Position numbers and translations under genes: made by a program
In this document: piece by piece, positions 1-7,734 of the stretch
How the letters are laid out: the number at the start of each line of letters is the position of its first letter
Position numbering within the stretch: position 1 is the first letter of the stretch
The notes under the pieces: generated by a model
Seen by the model: the letters and a program-made list of their open reading frames with translations, nothing else
Told to the model about the DNA's origin: nothing
The model's database searches: none
From: Herpetosiphon aurantiacus DSM 785
Lineage (GTDB): Bacteria; Chloroflexota; Chloroflexia; Chloroflexales; Herpetosiphonaceae
Assembly: GCA_000018565.1 (NCBI GenBank)
Contig: CP000875.1
Location: forward strand, 5,285,199 to 5,349,198
Direction: 5' to 3'
Length of the DNA: 64,000 nt

Positions 1-89
1 TCGGCGGCAGTTTCCAGCACGTCGAATAATTCAGTGTCGTTCCAATCCGCCAAGGCCAGTAAATCGCGACCAAGAAGTGGGTGTGTCAT
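1..89 (-). CDS. argF: Ornithine carbamoyltransferase, N-terminus only
   Basis: Only the first 29 codons are in the window; the frame runs off the left edge. The start is the ATG at 89-87. The N-terminus (MTHPLLGRDLLALADWND) resembles the phosphate-binding domain start of ornithine carbamoyltransferases, where a short 'FLsLaDws.eEl' segment opens the protein. It lies directly downstream of argH on the same strand, which fits the last step toward citrulline in arginine synthesis. The identification rests on a short stretch plus context, so another carbamoyltransferase cannot be excluded. Confidence 0.6.
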   Translation of the reverse strand, partial: MTHPLLGRDLLALADWNDTELFDVLETAA

Positions 90-139
90 TGGGAAGCCTC
101 CGTTTGATTAACGGCAGGGCGAGGGTGCTAGCAGCCACC

Positions 140-1504
140 TCAACCTTCTGCTAAAACGTGTTGAGCAGCAATCAGTTGGTCGCGCACGGCGTTGGGCGCT
201 GTTCCACCAGGTACGTCGCGCATGGCGACGGAACGAGCAAAATCGAATAAACCAGCAACATCGGTCAGGCTTGGGTGGGCGGCTACGAAGCTTTCGGCAG
301 GCAATTGGCGCATGCCAACCCCACGTTGTTCGGCTTCGCGCACCAAACGCCCAGCAATATGATGCGCCTCGCGGAATGGCACTCCCCGGCGTACCAATTC
401 ATCGGCTACATCGGTTGCCAGCATTGCATCATCAAGCGCCGATTCCATGCGTTCGGTGTTGAAACGAGCGGTACGAATTGCACCTGCAACCACTGGTAAC
501 GTCAGGCTTAATGTATCGATCGCATCGAATAAGGGCGCTTTATCTTCTTGTAAATCTTTGTCGTAGGCCGATGGCAGGCCTTTGAGCAAGGTCAAAACGG
601 TAATTAAATTGCCGATCAAACGGCCAGATTTGCCACGAGCCAACTCCAACGAATCAGGGTTTTTCTTCTGCGGCATTAAACTTGAGCCAGTTGAATAGGC
701 ATCGTCTAGCGCGACAAAACCCCATTCCGAGCTGCTCCAGATGATCCAATCCTCGGCGAGCTGGCTAATGTGGACACCCAACAGCGCGATTGCCGCCAAA
801 ATTTCGACAATATAATCGCGATCACTGGTAGCATCGAGGCTATTTTGGCTGATGCTGGTAAAGCCTAATTCGGCTGCCAGTGCCGCCCGATCAACCGCGA
901 AGGCTGTACCAGCCAGTGCGCCTGAGCCTAACGGCAGTACGCTGACGCGCTTGGTTGCATCGTGCAAGCGTTGGCGATCGCGATCTAAACGCCAAAAATG
1001 GGCTAAAAGTGCGTGCGATAACAAGACTGGCTGCGCCCGTTGCAGGTGGGTATAGCCAGGTAACATTGCTTCGCCAACCGCTTTGGCTTGTTCCAGCAAG
1101 GCCGCTTGCACATCACGAATAAGATCATCGGCCAATTTGAGTGCGCCCAATGTCCACAAACGGGTATCGGTCGCCACTTGATCGTTGCGGGAGCGGCCAG
1201 TATGCAATTTGCCCGCCAAGGCTCCGATAAAATCACCCAAGCGGCGTTCGACCGCCGTGTGAATATCTTCGTCGCTGGTTAATGGCAAAAACAGGCCTTC
1301 TTCAAACTCTTGATAGACTTGGCGCAAGCCTGCGATCAGTTCTTGGCATTCGGCGGCTTGCAAAATGCCAGCGCGTTCTAAGCCATTGGCCCAAGCAATT
1401 GAGCCGCGAATATCCTCGGCCCATAAGCGCCGATCGATTGGAAACGAATCGTTGAATAAGCGCATATGCTCAGCCAACGAGCCACTAAATCGTCCACCCC
1501 ACAT
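140..1504 (-). CDS. argH: Argininosuccinate lyase
   Basis: It splits argininosuccinate into arginine and fumarate, the last step of arginine synthesis, as a cytosolic homotetramer. The 454 residues match the usual length. The fumarase/aspartase superfamily blocks are present: HTGRSRND at residues 101-108, YTHLQRAQP at 151-159, and the signature GSSLMPQKKNPDS at 273-285 containing the catalytic serine loop. The start MWGGRF is typical of the family. It lies between argJ and argF on the minus strand, but a 353-bp repeat-rich gap separates it from argJ, so it may have its own promoter or depend on read-through. Confidence 0.97.
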   Translation of the reverse strand: MWGGRFSGSLAEHMRLFNDSFPIDRRLWAEDIRGSIAWANGLERAGILQAAECQELIAGLRQVYQEFEEGLFLPLTSDEDIHTAVERRLGDFIGALAGKLHTGRSRNDQVATDTRLWTLGALKLADDLIRDVQAALLEQAKAVGEAMLPGYTHLQRAQPVLLSHALLAHFWRLDRDRQRLHDATKRVSVLPLGSGALAGTAFAVDRAALAAELGFTSISQNSLDATSDRDYIVEILAAIALLGVHISQLAEDWIIWSSSEWGFVALDDAYSTGSSLMPQKKNPDSLELARGKSGRLIGNLITVLTLLKGLPSAYDKDLQEDKAPLFDAIDTLSLTLPVVAGAIRTARFNTERMESALDDAMLATDVADELVRRGVPFREAHHIAGRLVREAEQRGVGMRQLPAESFVAAHPSLTDVAGLFDFARSVAMRDVPGGTAPNAVRDQLIAAQHVLAEG

Positions 1505-1537
1505 GGTTTGGTTACCTCGTTATTTGGATGTCGGTAG

Positions 1538-1857
1538 CTGGGGATTGGGGATCGGTAAGGCTATAGGCTTTTGTTGATCTTCCAACGAAATTCCACTAGC
1601 CTATAGCTGTAATGGTTTATACGGTTCGCAGTGAATTTCGCCCCCTCACCCCCAGCCCCTCTCCCACTGCGGCGGGCGAGGGGATCACTCCGAGCGCGGT
1701 TCCCCCTCGCCTCGCGGGCGGGCTAGGGGCTAGGGGGTGAGGGCATGCAAGCCGTTGTTAATGCTATAACCATTACACATAGCCTATAGCCTACTCATCT
1801 CTGTGCCTCTGGGTTAAAACTCCCGATCCCCAATAACCGATCCCCGATCCCCAACCT
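1538..1857. repeat. Composite palindromic intergenic repeat (family A copy 1)
   Basis: This argJ-argH gap is a nested inverted structure. The outer arms are GGGGATTGGGGATCGG near 1541 against CCGATCCCCGATCCCC near 1838. The next pair is GGCTATAGGC near 1558 against GCCTATAGCC near 1782. The core is a ~101-bp imperfect palindrome, 1643-1743, opening CCCTCACCCCC and closing GGGGGTGAGGG. Related cores occur at 4951-5051, 10202-10288 and 30815-30926. No ORF is credible here. In RNA it would fold into long hairpins and could terminate or stabilise transcripts. Confidence 0.85.
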
Positions 1858-3045
1858 CTACGTCCGATAATCAGCGTTAATTCGCACATATTCCGCGCTA
1901 AAATCGCAGGTCCAAGCGTAGCCAGTGGCCGCGCCAGCCCCAAGATTTAGGCGAATTGCCACTTGTTGGCCGCCGATTTGGCTGGCGGCTTCGCGTTCGT
2001 TGTAGTTGGTGGGCGTGCCACCAGCAACTAATTGCACCTCGCCCAACCACAATTCAACGTGGCTGGGATCGAATGGCACACCCGCGACTCCGGCTGCTGC
2101 CAAAATTCGCCCCCAATTGGGATCGCCGCCGTGAATCGCGGTTTTGACCAAGGGTGAGCAGGCAATTTTGCGGGCAACGGTGCGGGCGGCAGCCACACTC
2201 GGCGCATGATCAACCGTAATCGTAATCAGCTTGGTTGCGCCTTCGCCATCGGCAGCAATTTGTTTGGCCAAATCAATGCAGACAATTTCAAGCGCTTGGC
2301 GGAAGGCTGCAATATTACTGGCATTGATCGTCACACCACTCACGCCTGAGGCCAACAACAATAGCGTATCGTTGGTACTCGGGTCGCCATCCACCGTTAC
2401 ACAGTTAAATGATGCATCGGTGACTTCGCGCAACAAACTTTGGGCCAAATCGGCATCGATTGCTGCATCGGTGGTGACAATTGAAAGCATGGTTGCCATC
2501 ATCGGATGGATCATGCCTGCGCCTTTGGCCACCCCAGCTACCGTTACCTCAACTCCATCGATCACCGCCGTGGCGCTCGACGTTTTGGGGCGGGTATCGG
2601 TGGTCATAATCGCCTCGGACAGCGCTGGAGCATGCTCAACGCCCAGTTCAGGCGCAATTGCCGCCACGCCCTTGGCAACTTTTTCAACATTCAGTTGATG
2701 GCCGATTACGCCCGTTGAGAGCACCAAAACTTGGTGTGGCTCGCAACCAACTGCTTCAGCCGCTAAACGTGCCATCTCACGAGCCGCCGCATCGCCCTGC
2801 GCTCCGGTACAAGCGTTGGCACAGCCAGCATTGGCAATAATTGCCCGAATTTCGCTGGCATGCTCGGCCAAAACTGCTTGATCGTAGAGCACTGGCGCGG
2901 CTTTGACGAGGCTGGTAGTAAAAACCCCAGCCCCGGTGCAAACATTATCAGCAACAAGTAAGCTTAAATCAGGATTACCACTGGCCTTCAAGCCACATCG
3001 CCCCGCAGCACTGCGGAAGCCGGCGGCAAAACGAAAGATACTCAT
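1858..3045 (-). CDS. argJ: Bifunctional glutamate N-acetyltransferase / ornithine acetyltransferase
   Basis: It transfers the acetyl group from N-acetylornithine to glutamate, closing the cyclic arginine pathway; some members also use acetyl-CoA. The 395 residues fit the family. The autoproteolysis site is visible as KGAGMIHPMMATMLS, with the nucleophilic Thr185 that becomes the N-terminus of the beta chain. It starts 2 bases downstream of the argG stop, suggesting translational coupling. An ArgA-type acetyltransferase is encoded in the same operon, so this ArgJ could be either mono- or bifunctional; the sequence alone does not decide. Confidence 0.96.
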   Translation of the reverse strand: MSIFRFAAGFRSAAGRCGLKASGNPDLSLLVADNVCTGAGVFTTSLVKAAPVLYDQAVLAEHASEIRAIIANAGCANACTGAQGDAAAREMARLAAEAVGCEPHQVLVLSTGVIGHQLNVEKVAKGVAAIAPELGVEHAPALSEAIMTTDTRPKTSSATAVIDGVEVTVAGVAKGAGMIHPMMATMLSIVTTDAAIDADLAQSLLREVTDASFNCVTVDGDPSTNDTLLLLASGVSGVTINASNIAAFRQALEIVCIDLAKQIAADGEGATKLITITVDHAPSVAAARTVARKIACSPLVKTAIHGGDPNWGRILAAAGVAGVPFDPSHVELWLGEVQLVAGGTPTNYNEREAASQIGGQQVAIRLNLGAGAATGYAWTCDFSAEYVRINADYRT

Positions 3046-3047
3046 GC

Positions 3048-4259
3048 TTATTCGGCTCCTGAGGTTAAGGCTTCGACTTTTTGAGGCAAGCCAAAGAGCT
3101 TGATAAAGCCTTCAGCATCGGCTTGGTTATAAACGGCATCTTCGCTGAAGGTTGCCAAATCGGGTACGTACAAGCTGCGTTCAGCCTTGCGCCCAACCAA
3201 ATACACGCCACCTTTGAAGACTTTCAAGCGAGTCACGCCTGTAACGTTCTTTTGGGTTTCAGTGAAGAAGGCCGACAAGGCATAGCGCAACGGCGACCAC
3301 CATTGACCGTTGTAAATCAACTCTGAGAAGCGGATTGCCAAGGTATCTTTGAAGTGCAAGGTTTCGCGATCAAGCGCCAATTCTTCGAGGCCTTGGTGGG
3401 CACGATAGAGCAATGTACCGCCTGGTGTTTCGTATACGCCATGGCTTTTCATGCCAACCAAGCGATTTTCGACCAAATCGACGCGACCAACGCCATGACG
3501 AGCGCCAATGTCGTTAAGGGTTTGCAGCAACGCCACGGGGCCAAGTTGCTCGCCATTCACACTCACCGGAATACCACGTTCGAAGCCAATTTCCAAGTAT
3601 TCTGGTAAATCGGGAGCTTCTTCAGGGGTCACGGTGCGTTGGAACATGGTCAATTCTGGTTCTAACCATGGATCTTCCAACGAGCCACCTTCATGGCTCA
3701 AGTGCCAAATATTGCCATCGCGACTGTAGATCGAGGCGCGAGTGCTGGTGACTGGCACATTATGTAATGCAGCATAATCCAATGCATCTTCCCGTGAGCG
3801 AATATGCCATTCACGCCATGGGGCGATAATTTTCATATGCGGAGCCAAGGCCATGTAGGTCAATTCAAAGCGCACTTGATCGTTGCCTTTGCCCGTGCAG
3901 CCGTGAGAAAGTGCATCAGCGCCAACTTTCAAGGCGGTTTGCACCTGACCACGAGCGATCAATGGGCGGGCGATGCTTGTGCCGAGCAAGTAGGTGCGTT
4001 CGTAGGTTGCACCTGATTGCAACATCGGGAACAAGAAATCGCGCACAAATTCTTCGCGCAAATCTTCGACATAGCAGGCACTTGCGCCCGAAGCAATCGC
4101 TTTGGCCTCTACGCCGCTCAGATCGTCATCTTGGCCAAGATTGGCGCAATAGCAGACGACTTCACAGCCATAGTGTTCCTTCAACCACGGCACGATCACG
4201 CTGGTATCCAAACCACCAGAGTAGGCCAGCACAACTTTATTTGCAGTCGCATTCGACAT
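3048..4259 (-). CDS. argG: Argininosuccinate synthase
   Basis: It condenses citrulline and aspartate with ATP to argininosuccinate. The PP-loop SGGLDTS is at residues 14-20 of the 403-residue product. I start at the ATG at 4259, which has AAGGAG 8-13 bases upstream and gives the expected [16 protein letters not shown] start. A longer frame up to 4307 only adds translated low-complexity repeat ([10 protein letters not shown]). It is closely coupled to argJ downstream. Confidence 0.97.
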   Translation of the reverse strand: MSNATANKVVLAYSGGLDTSVIVPWLKEHYGCEVVCYCANLGQDDDLSGVEAKAIASGASACYVEDLREEFVRDFLFPMLQSGATYERTYLLGTSIARPLIARGQVQTALKVGADALSHGCTGKGNDQVRFELTYMALAPHMKIIAPWREWHIRSREDALDYAALHNVPVTSTRASIYSRDGNIWHLSHEGGSLEDPWLEPELTMFQRTVTPEEAPDLPEYLEIGFERGIPVSVNGEQLGPVALLQTLNDIGARHGVGRVDLVENRLVGMKSHGVYETPGGTLLYRAHQGLEELALDRETLHFKDTLAIRFSELIYNGQWWSPLRYALSAFFTETQKNVTGVTRLKVFKGGVYLVGRKAERSLYVPDLATFSEDAVYNQADAEGFIKLFGLPQKVEALTSGAE

Positions 4260-4267
4260 GACCAATG

Positions 4268-4380
4268 AACTCCTTATGAAAGGCAGAAGGCAAAAAGCAA
4301 AAGGCAAAATCGTAGGCTAATCATCGAATTGTAATGCTTCATAGGGACATTTTGATTTTTGCCCTTTGACTTTTGATTTA
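4268..4380. repeat. Purine/pyrimidine-skewed intergenic repeat (family C)
   Basis: The argA-argG spacer holds a repeat built from AAGGCAGAAGGCAAAA-type units, followed by units in the opposite sense (TTTTGATTTTTGCCC, TTTGACTTTTGATTT). The same vocabulary recurs at 7353-7446, 27281-27480, 36118-36163 and 36622-36660. It creates spurious N-terminal extensions on downstream frames. Its function is unknown. Confidence 0.75.
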
Positions 4381-4381
4381 A

Positions 4382-4885
4382 TTAATGTTCCCAAACGACG
4401 GCGGTTTCGTCACAGCAGGTGACGAGTGGACACTTGACACAATCGCGCCAAACCTTTTCGGGGAAGCGTTCTTTGTCGGTGATGCTAAATCCCAAGCGCA
4501 CAAAAAACGAGACAGCGCGGGTCAAGGCAAAAACGGTATGAATGCGGCGCAATTTGGCTTGGGCAACCAGTTCGAGCACAATTTTGGCTCCTACGCCAGC
4601 GGCACGATACTCGGTTGCCACAGCTAATGAGCGAACCTCAACCAGATCAGGATTCATCAGCAACAACGAGCCGATGCCAATCACCCGTTGGCCATGGCAG
4701 GCAACTACCCAATTTGCTAAAGAAGCACGAATTTCGTCAGCGGAACGGGGTAATAAATGCCCAGCCCGCACATTTTCAGCTACCAATTCACTCATGCCAG
4801 CCACATCGTCTTCATGGGCGGGCCGAACTACAATGTCCGCAGGATCGATTGGAGCCAAAAGTGTACTGTGTTGAATGGCAACCAT
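4382..4885 (-). CDS. argA: Amino-acid N-acetyltransferase (short ArgA-type N-acetylglutamate synthase)
   Basis: This 167-residue GNAT protein probably acetylates glutamate with acetyl-CoA to start arginine synthesis. The acetyl-CoA-binding motif A is RSLAVATEYRAAGVGAKIV at residues 85-103. The Cys-rich C-terminus (Cys149, 152, 157, 158) with the pattern DCVKCPLVTCCDE is characteristic of the short stand-alone N-acetylglutamate synthases known from actinobacteria and other phyla. The position between the NUDIX gene and argG supports this. Most GNATs are promiscuous in annotation, so substrate is inferred from motif and context. Confidence 0.85.
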   Translation of the reverse strand: MVAIQHSTLLAPIDPADIVVRPAHEDDVAGMSELVAENVRAGHLLPRSADEIRASLANWVVACHGQRVIGIGSLLLMNPDLVEVRSLAVATEYRAAGVGAKIVLELVAQAKLRRIHTVFALTRAVSFFVRLGFSITDKERFPEKVWRDCVKCPLVTCCDETAVVWEH

Positions 4886-4950
4886 TGATTGGTTACTCCC
4901 AAAACGGCTTGCGCCGGATAATGTTTAAATATCGATAATGATGTACCATG

Positions 4951-5051
4951 CCCTCACCCCCAACCCCTCTCCCACTGCGGCGGGCGAGGGGGAGACTCTT
5001 AGAGCGGTTCCCCTCGCCTGCTGGGCGGGAGAGGGGGTCAGGGGGTGAGGG
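4951..5051. repeat. Family A palindromic repeat, copy 2
   Basis: This is a 101-bp imperfect palindrome opening CCCTCACCCCC and closing GGGGGTGAGGG, nearly identical in layout to 1643-1743. It fills the gap between the NUDIX gene and argA inside the arginine operon and would form a long hairpin in the operon mRNA. Confidence 0.85.
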
Positions 5052-5053
5052 TA

Positions 5054-5575
5054 TCAGGCCCAGTCGATTGCTGGTGGGATTGCCCAACCAGATTCAAAGC
5101 TGCTAACGAATGAATGGGCGGCGCTTGGGCGTTGGCCTTCGGCCAAAAACGTTGCCAACGATTTCAGCTCTTTGGGCCAAAATGGCATGCTGGCTATTTC
5201 AACCAAGCTGCGCCATTCGGGCATTGGTTTATCGGCAGCCTCGGCACGAAGTGTAGCCTGTGGATCTAACGGCGTAGCATACAGAAACACTTCTAAGCCA
5301 TAGTTTGGCTCACGATCATTTGGGTCGATGATGGCATAGGTTGGAATAACCCACTCGCGCAAGAAAGCAACTTTGCCAACTTGCACCCGAATGCCGCATT
5401 CTTCCCAAACTTCACGGGCGGCACAATCGGCCAACGATTCGCCCTGTTCTAAACCACCACCAGGCAAGCGCCAAACCAATTCTGGCTGATCTTCGGTGGC
5501 CATAATCAAGAGTTCTTGCTCACGCAGCACAATCACCCGGGTTCGAATATTGTCGTAAACCGAATGACTCGGCAT
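5054..5575 (-). CDS. NUDIX hydrolase
   Basis: This is a 173-residue NUDIX pyrophosphohydrolase. The NUDIX box GX5EX7REUXEEXGU runs from Gly40 to Ile62 (GGLEQGESLADCAAREVWEE, then CGI). The start ATG shares a base with the argB stop (TAATG at 5577-5573), so it is translationally coupled to argB. The substrate is not evident. ADP-ribose-like or nucleotide hydrolysis is usual in the family; its place in an arginine operon may mean housekeeping of an activated intermediate, but that is speculation. Confidence 0.9.
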   Translation of the reverse strand: MPSHSVYDNIRTRVIVLREQELLIMATEDQPELVWRLPGGGLEQGESLADCAAREVWEECGIRVQVGKVAFLREWVIPTYAIIDPNDREPNYGLEVFLYATPLDPQATLRAEAADKPMPEWRSLVEIASMPFWPKELKSLATFLAEGQRPSAAHSFVSSFESGWAIPPAIDWA

Positions 5576-6321
5576 TAGGCGGCCTCGATAATTGTGCCAG
5601 CATCAAGCTGATCGATATTCGTGATGCGCACGATTTTTACGCCAGCTTGCAAGCCGCTCAAGGCCGATTCGACCTTGGGAATCATGCCGCCGCTGATTGT
5701 ACCGTTGGCGATTAATGCCTGAATGTCGTCGGTGTTGAGCCGTGGCGCAACCACACCATCAACCAAAACTCCAGGCACATTCGAGATAAACACCGCTTCA
5801 TCGGCTCCAACGGCGGCGGCGATCGCTCCCGCAAACACATCAGCATTGACATTCAGCGTGCCACCAACCCCATCAGCACACAAGGGAGCTAGCACAGGCA
5901 CAACATCTGCCGCTAAGGCTTCATATAAAACCGTGGCACGAATGCGGGCTGGCTTGCCAACGGCACCCAAATCGCCAGCGGCATGCTCCAAGCGGGTGGC
6001 ATACACCAAGTTGCGATCAACGCCTGACAAGCCGAGGGCTTCTACGCCAACTGCATTCAAGGCTGCAACTAAGCGAGTGCTGACCATGCCACAAAGCACC
6101 ATTGTGGCCGCTTTGAGCGCCGTTTGGTCGGTCACGCGCAGGCCAGCCACAAATTGCGGTTCGCCACCAAGCGCTACCTGCAATTGGCCAATTTCCTTGC
6201 CACCGCCATGCACCAAAATCGGCACATCGTTGACATTGACCATGGTTTGGATCACCGCGACCAAGCGAGCCAACCAAGTTGGGTCATCTATTTCATTGCC
6301 GCCAAGCTTCAAGATCCGCAT
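5575..6321 (-). CDS. argB: Acetylglutamate kinase
   Basis: It phosphorylates N-acetylglutamate with ATP, the second step of arginine synthesis. The 248 residues fit the short, typically arginine-insensitive form: there is no N-terminal extension helix of the kind that mediates feedback inhibition in hexameric enzymes. The Lys-rich start (ILKLGGNEI) and the glycine loop HGGGKEI at residues 38-44 are present. It lies 9 bases downstream of argC and overlaps the NUDIX start by one base. If feedback inhibition is absent, the upstream attenuator would be the main control. Confidence 0.95.
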   Translation of the reverse strand: MRILKLGGNEIDDPTWLARLVAVIQTMVNVNDVPILVHGGGKEIGQLQVALGGEPQFVAGLRVTDQTALKAATMVLCGMVSTRLVAALNAVGVEALGLSGVDRNLVYATRLEHAAGDLGAVGKPARIRATVLYEALAADVVPVLAPLCADGVGGTLNVNADVFAGAIAAAVGADEAVFISNVPGVLVDGVVAPRLNTDDIQALIANGTISGGMIPKVESALSGLQAGVKIVRITNIDQLDAGTIIEAA

Positions 6322-6330
6322 TGCACACTC

Positions 6331-7341
6331 CTAGCGCAAGCCCGTGGTTTCAGGCAAACCAAACATAATATTCATATTTTGAATTGCTTGACCCGAAGCA
6401 CCCTTGAGCAAATTATCAATCGCCGCTGTGACGATCAACATGCCAGGCTGAGCGAGCGTCAAGCCAATTGCACAATCGTTGGTATGCACAACATGCGCCA
6501 AACTTGCCAACTGACCTTGATCGAGCACATTGACGAATGGTTCAGCGGCATAACGTTGGCGATAAAGCGCATGAATGCTGGCCAAATCCAGCTCTGGCTG
6601 AATTGGCACATAGATTGTGCTTAAAATACCGCGTTGGGTCGGCAAGAGGTGTGGTGCAAAAATCGTATTAACTGGTGCGTTTGCCAACTTGCTCAGTTCT
6701 TGCTCAATTTCGCCAACATGGCGATGGGTATGGCCAATGTTGTAAGGGCTATAATTTTCGTGAGCCTCGACAAAATGTAAGTGCTGTTTGGGTGCACGGC
6801 CAGCGCCCGAAACTCCCGAAGCAGCATTAATGATGATGGTTTGGCCAGTTTGCCACCAGCCTTGTTCCAGCAAAGGTGCTAAACCAAGCAAAACACTAGT
6901 GGGATAGCAACCTGGGTTGGCGATCGCTGGCACATCAACCAATACAGCGCGATTCAGTTCAGGTAAGCCATAGGGAGCATTCAAAAGTTCAGGGTGGGGA
7001 TGCGTGTGGTCGTACCAGCGGGTGTAAGCGGCGGGGCTGTCCAGGCGAAGGTCGGCGGAGAGGTCGATGGCTTTGACACCATGCTTGCGGGCCTCTGCCA
7101 CCGTTTGGGCAGCGACACCATGCGGCAACCCCGTGAAAATCAGATCAACCGCCTGCCAATCAACCTGATTCGCAGCCAACAACGGCATGTCAAGTGGGCC
7201 AGGCACAACCTGCGCCAAGCGTTTGCCCGCCGACGATTCGGAAACAGCCCAAACCACGCTGGCGCTTGGGTGGCGCTGCAACCAGCGAGCTAGTTCGTAT
7301 CCAGCATAGCCAGTTACGCCAAAAATACCAACACGAATCAT
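6331..7341 (-). CDS. argC: N-acetyl-gamma-glutamyl-phosphate reductase
   Basis: It reduces N-acetylglutamyl phosphate with NADPH. The N-terminal Rossmann motif GVTGYAG is at residues 8-14 and the catalytic Cys145 sits in ANPGCYPTS. The length, 336 residues, is usual. It is the first structural gene of the arginine operon, about 190 bases below the stop of the leader ORF and behind the terminator at 7455-7497. Transcription reaching argC must therefore pass the putative attenuator. Confidence 0.97.
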   Translation of the reverse strand: MIRVGIFGVTGYAGYELARWLQRHPSASVVWAVSESSAGKRLAQVVPGPLDMPLLAANQVDWQAVDLIFTGLPHGVAAQTVAEARKHGVKAIDLSADLRLDSPAAYTRWYDHTHPHPELLNAPYGLPELNRAVLVDVPAIANPGCYPTSVLLGLAPLLEQGWWQTGQTIIINAASGVSGAGRAPKQHLHFVEAHENYSPYNIGHTHRHVGEIEQELSKLANAPVNTIFAPHLLPTQRGILSTIYVPIQPELDLASIHALYRQRYAAEPFVNVLDQGQLASLAHVVHTNDCAIGLTLAQPGMLIVTAAIDNLLKGASGQAIQNMNIMFGLPETTGLR

Positions 7342-7352
7342 TGCGAACTCCC

Positions 7353-7446
7353 TATGCGAAAAGGCAGAAGGCTAAAGTCAAAAGTCAAAATGGCCGCTTG
7401 GATAGGATTTTTTGACTTTTGATTTTTGATTTTTGCCTTGCCAAAT
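7353..7446. repeat. Family C low-complexity repeat
   Basis: AAGGCAGAAGGCTAAAG and TCAAAAGTCAAAA units are followed by TTTTTGACTTTTGATT units in the opposite sense. They lie between the attenuator terminator and the argC start. The two halves are partly complementary, so the leader RNA could fold here too. Confidence 0.7.
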
Positions 7447-7454
7447 TTTTGCCT

Positions 7455-7497
7455 AAAAAAGATTCCCCCCGAACCATCAAATGAGGTTCGGGGGGAA
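7455..7497 (-). terminator. Intrinsic terminator of the arg attenuator
   Basis: On the minus strand a perfect 13-bp stem (bases 7497-7485 with 7475-7463, core CCCCCCGAACC/GGTTCGGGGGG) closes a 9-base loop and is followed after two bases by six T (7460-7455). It stands between the leader ORF stop and argC, so it is placed to abort transcription before the operon. The 5' arm CCGAACCTC (7491-7483) is exactly complementary to GAGGTTCGG (7567-7559) inside the leader ORF, which provides an antiterminator. Confidence 0.9.
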
Positions 7498-7531
7498 ACG
7501 CTTGGGCGTTTGTTATCTTGCTCGTTGCCTG

Positions 7532-7633
7532 TTATGCAGCACAAACGGCGCAAGCCCACCGAACCTCGTTGGTACGGGGACGACGCAGCCGCAATGCTGG
7601 CGAAAAAAGGTTGGTGAGCATTTGTTTCTTCAT
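7532..7633 (-). CDS. Arginine-rich leader peptide of the arg operon attenuator
   Basis: This is a 33-codon ORF ending in TAA at 7534-7532. Five Arg codons (residues 15, 17, 18, 20, 25) include the cluster R-L-R-R-P-R. RNA segments line up as in classical attenuators. CCCCGTACC (7579-7571) can pair with GGTTCGG (7565-7559); GGTTCGG is part of GAGGTTCGG (7567-7559), which can alternatively pair with the terminator 5' arm. A ribosome stalled at Arg17-Arg20 would cover the first segment and favour antitermination. No Shine-Dalgarno is seen; the promoter puts the transcription start within about 5 bases of the ATG, so translation may be leaderless. Expression is inferred. Confidence 0.8.
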   Translation of the reverse strand: MKKQMLTNLFSPALRLRRPRTNEVRWACAVCAA

Positions 7634-7643
7634 AATGTCGCGA

Positions 7644-7672
7644 ATAATAGTGCGATTTAGATATTTTGTCAA
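7644..7672 (-). promoter_or_regulatory. Sigma-70 promoter of the arg operon
   Basis: Reading the minus strand, -35 TTGACA (7672-7667), a 17-base spacer and -10 TATTAT (7649-7644) form a near-consensus promoter. A start at about 7638-7636 would leave only a few bases before the leader ATG at 7633. Confidence 0.85.
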
Positions 7673-7734
7673 GTAGTGCTTAAAAGCTCAATTTAGCCCA
7701 TTAGAATCGGCTAAATAACGCGTTGCAGCACAGG

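Noticed and set aside
1643-1743. CRISPR or rho-independent terminator array
   Set aside because: Copies are single palindromes scattered over the window without spacers; they are dispersed repeats, not an array.
5723-6334. 203-codon plus-strand frame opposite argB
   Set aside because: It is the antisense shadow of argB, with Ala/Thr/Ser-rich low-information protein and no ribosome site.
7338-7559. 73-codon minus-strand frame overlapping the arg terminator
   Set aside because: It runs through the terminator hairpin and repeat C, and the shorter leader ORF at 7532-7633 explains the region better.
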